Below, in pieces: positions 4,575-5,726 of a stretch of 5,726 nucleotides of DNA (its first letter is position 1; the number at the start of each line of letters is the position of its first letter). The stretch lies in assembly GCA_947458895.1 (NCBI GenBank), contig CANHBY010000118.1:1-5726 (forward strand), given 5' to 3'. The translations under genes were made by a program, and so were the position numbers. This stretch comes from Burkholderiales bacterium (GTDB lineage: Bacteria; Pseudomonadota; Gammaproteobacteria; Burkholderiales; Burkholderiaceae_C). The notes beneath the pieces were generated by a model. The model worked only from the letters and a program-made list of their open reading frames with translations, did not search any database and had not been told where the DNA came from.

Positions 4575-5726
4575 GGTTGCTCGGGCTGTTCACTCCACTG
4601 TCCGGGGGCCTTGGCTGGTGGTGCGCCGAAGTTTTCATCCAAGCGCAAGTACCGCCATTGGCCAGGGGGCAGGGTGCCCAGCGTGACGTTGCCGATGCGT
4701 ACACGCTTGAGGCCCAGCACCTGAAGCTTCACAGCCTCACACATGCGGCGAATCTGGCGCTTGCGGCCTTCCCGGAGCACAAAGCGGAGCTGGTCGTCAT
4801 TGACCCACTCCACGACGGCGGGCTTGAGTTCGACCTCATCCAGCCAGAGGCCATGGTTTAACAGCGCCAGCCCTTCGCTGGAGAGGCGAGGCCCCCCGTT
4901 CGTTGGTGCGACGCGCACCAGGTATTCTTTTTCGATGAGGCTGTCCTCGCCGATGAGTTGCTTGGCGACCCGCCCGTCTTGGGTCATGACCAGCAGCCCG
5001 ACCGAGTCGATATCGAGCCGGCCTGCCGGAGCCAGGCTGCGTGTGTGCTCGCGCAGGAAGCGTATGCCCGAGCCATCTTCTCGCCATTGGCTTTCGGGCT
5101 TGATCAACACCCAAGCAGGTTCATGGCCGTCCTCGGCCTGGCCGCTCACATAGCCCACGGGTTTGTTCAAAAGAATCGTGACTTTGCGGGCCTGATGAAA
5201 CTTCGCGGGCGTGTCGACAGTGATGAGTTGCCCCACTCGCACCCTGGACCCCAATTCATTGACGATCTTACCGTCCACCCGAACCCAACCCTTGGCGATC
5301 CATTCATCGGCCTCGCGGCGGGAGGCAATGCCCAACTCGCTCATGCGTTTGGAAAGGCGCACCTCATCTCGCGGCGACACCCTGGGCATGCTTTGCTGAG
5401 TAGGTCTTGCGAACGGCTTGAGGGGTTGGGCTGGTGGCAGTGGCCTGCGTTCGGCGTGAGGGCTGCGCGTTCCCTCAAAGGCTGAATTGCGCGGCGAGAA
5501 TGCCGTATTGACCGGAGGCTGCCACTCATTGGAGGGGCGCCCTTCAGGGCGTGGAGATGAGCGTCCCTGTGGTGAGGAGGGGCGTGATGGCGAGGGGTTC
5601 CCCATGTCATTTCGGCGTGGGGCTGCTTGCTCTTGCCAGCCTGGTGCTTGACCTCGCGCTCCCGTCGGCCTGCCCGAGCCTTGGCCGTGCACGGATCGCT
5701 CTGCGCGCCGAGCCTCTTTGTCCGCC
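4562..5726 (-). CDS. RluF/RluB-type rRNA pseudouridine synthase (RsuA/RluB/E/F family), N-terminus beyond the window
   Basis: This enzyme converts a specific uridine of rRNA to pseudouridine. Numbering here starts from an in-frame GTG at 5692-5690. An S4 RNA-binding domain (about 111-160) begins [19 protein letters not shown]. The catalytic core has [10 protein letters not shown] (175-184) and [17 protein letters not shown] (224-240) with the catalytic Asp227. EKEYLVRV (254-261) follows, then [20 protein letters not shown] (301-320) and [11 protein letters not shown] (339-349). The [17 protein letters not shown] end favours the RluF branch (23S U2604 in E. coli) over RluB (U2605), but the site is not proven. 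About 110 residues before the S4 domain are rich in Pro, Arg, Ser and Gln and probably disordered. The frame stays open upstream of the GTG to the window edge and encodes a charged stretch ([10 protein letters not shown]). The gene is therefore probably truncated here, and neither the GTG nor the internal Met30 is a proven start. The C-terminal tail is short and Gln/Pro rich. Confidence 0.9.
   Translation of the reverse strand, partial: ADKEARRAERSVHGQGSGRPTGARGQAPGWQEQAAPRRNDMGNPSPSRPSSPQGRSSPRPEGRPSNEWQPPVNTAFSPRNSAFEGTRSPHAERRPLPPAQPLKPFARPTQQSMPRVSPRDEVRLSKRMSELGIASRREADEWIAKGWVRVDGKIVNELGSRVRVGQLITVDTPAKFHQARKVTILLNKPVGYVSGQAEDGHEPAWVLIKPESQWREDGSGIRFLREHTRSLAPAGRLDIDSVGLLVMTQDGRVAKQLIGEDSLIEKEYLVRVAPTNGGPRLSSEGLALLNHGLWLDEVELKPAVVEWVNDDQLRFVLREGRKRQIRRMCEAVKLQVLGLKRVRIGNVTLGTLPPGQWRYLRLDENFGAPPAKAPGQWSEQPEQPQAD

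Noticed and set aside
4958..5485. A 175-aa plus-strand open frame opposite the pseudouridine synthase
   Set aside because: No motif, no ribosome-binding site, and antisense to the S4 and catalytic domains. It is a shadow of a GC-rich gene.

Overview
The window looks like ordinary core chromosome of a betaproteobacterium, most likely Burkholderiales and possibly Comamonadaceae. This rests on GC-rich codon use, the protein flavours (a CysM-type cysteine synthase beside a TusA-like protein, an 'AscD-type' ferredoxin reductase, an RluF-type pseudouridine synthase with a long Pro/Arg/Ser-rich N-terminal tail) and the -10-like elements lying just upstream of several starts. The taxonomic placement is inference from family resemblance, not a search. 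I see no transposase, integrase, phage gene, CRISPR array or toxin-antitoxin pair.

Layout, left to right. Positions 1-243 (+) hold the 3' end of galU, the UDP-glucose synthesis enzyme. Convergent to it lie tusA-like (271-498, -) and cysM (523-1440, -), co-directional and 24 bp apart, which form a likely two-gene sulfur unit. Upstream of cysM and divergent from it is a complete class II tRNA-Leu with anticodon CAA (1517-1603, +). It has a recognisable extended -10 promoter and a terminator-like hairpin after it. Next come a six-helix rhomboid serine protease (1827-2420, +) and, meeting it tail to tail with only 2 bp between stop codons, a YeeZ-like atypical SDR protein (2423-3343, -). A divergent intergenic region of about 180 bp separates that gene from a plant-type [2Fe-2S]/FAD/NAD(P)H reductase (3525-4574, +). 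The reductase overlaps the end of the convergent RluF-type rRNA pseudouridine synthase (4562 to beyond the right edge, -) by 13 bp.

The genes do not form one pathway. The cysM-tusA pair is the only functional cluster I can argue for: cysteine synthesis plus a sulfur carrier. The rest is housekeeping: nucleotide-sugar supply, tRNA supply, membrane proteolysis, rRNA modification and two oxidoreductases of unknown partner. No gene-free stretch exceeds 300 bases. The two longest non-coding stretches are 1441-1826, which contains the tRNA, its promoter, its terminator and a candidate rhomboid promoter, and 3344-3524, which contains candidate divergent promoters.

I did not find a convincing undescribed system. 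The points most worth a second look are the frequent lack of Shine-Dalgarno sequences with -10 elements at leaderless distance, the tail-to-tail gene ends without terminators, the orphan reductase, and the disordered tail of the pseudouridine synthase.
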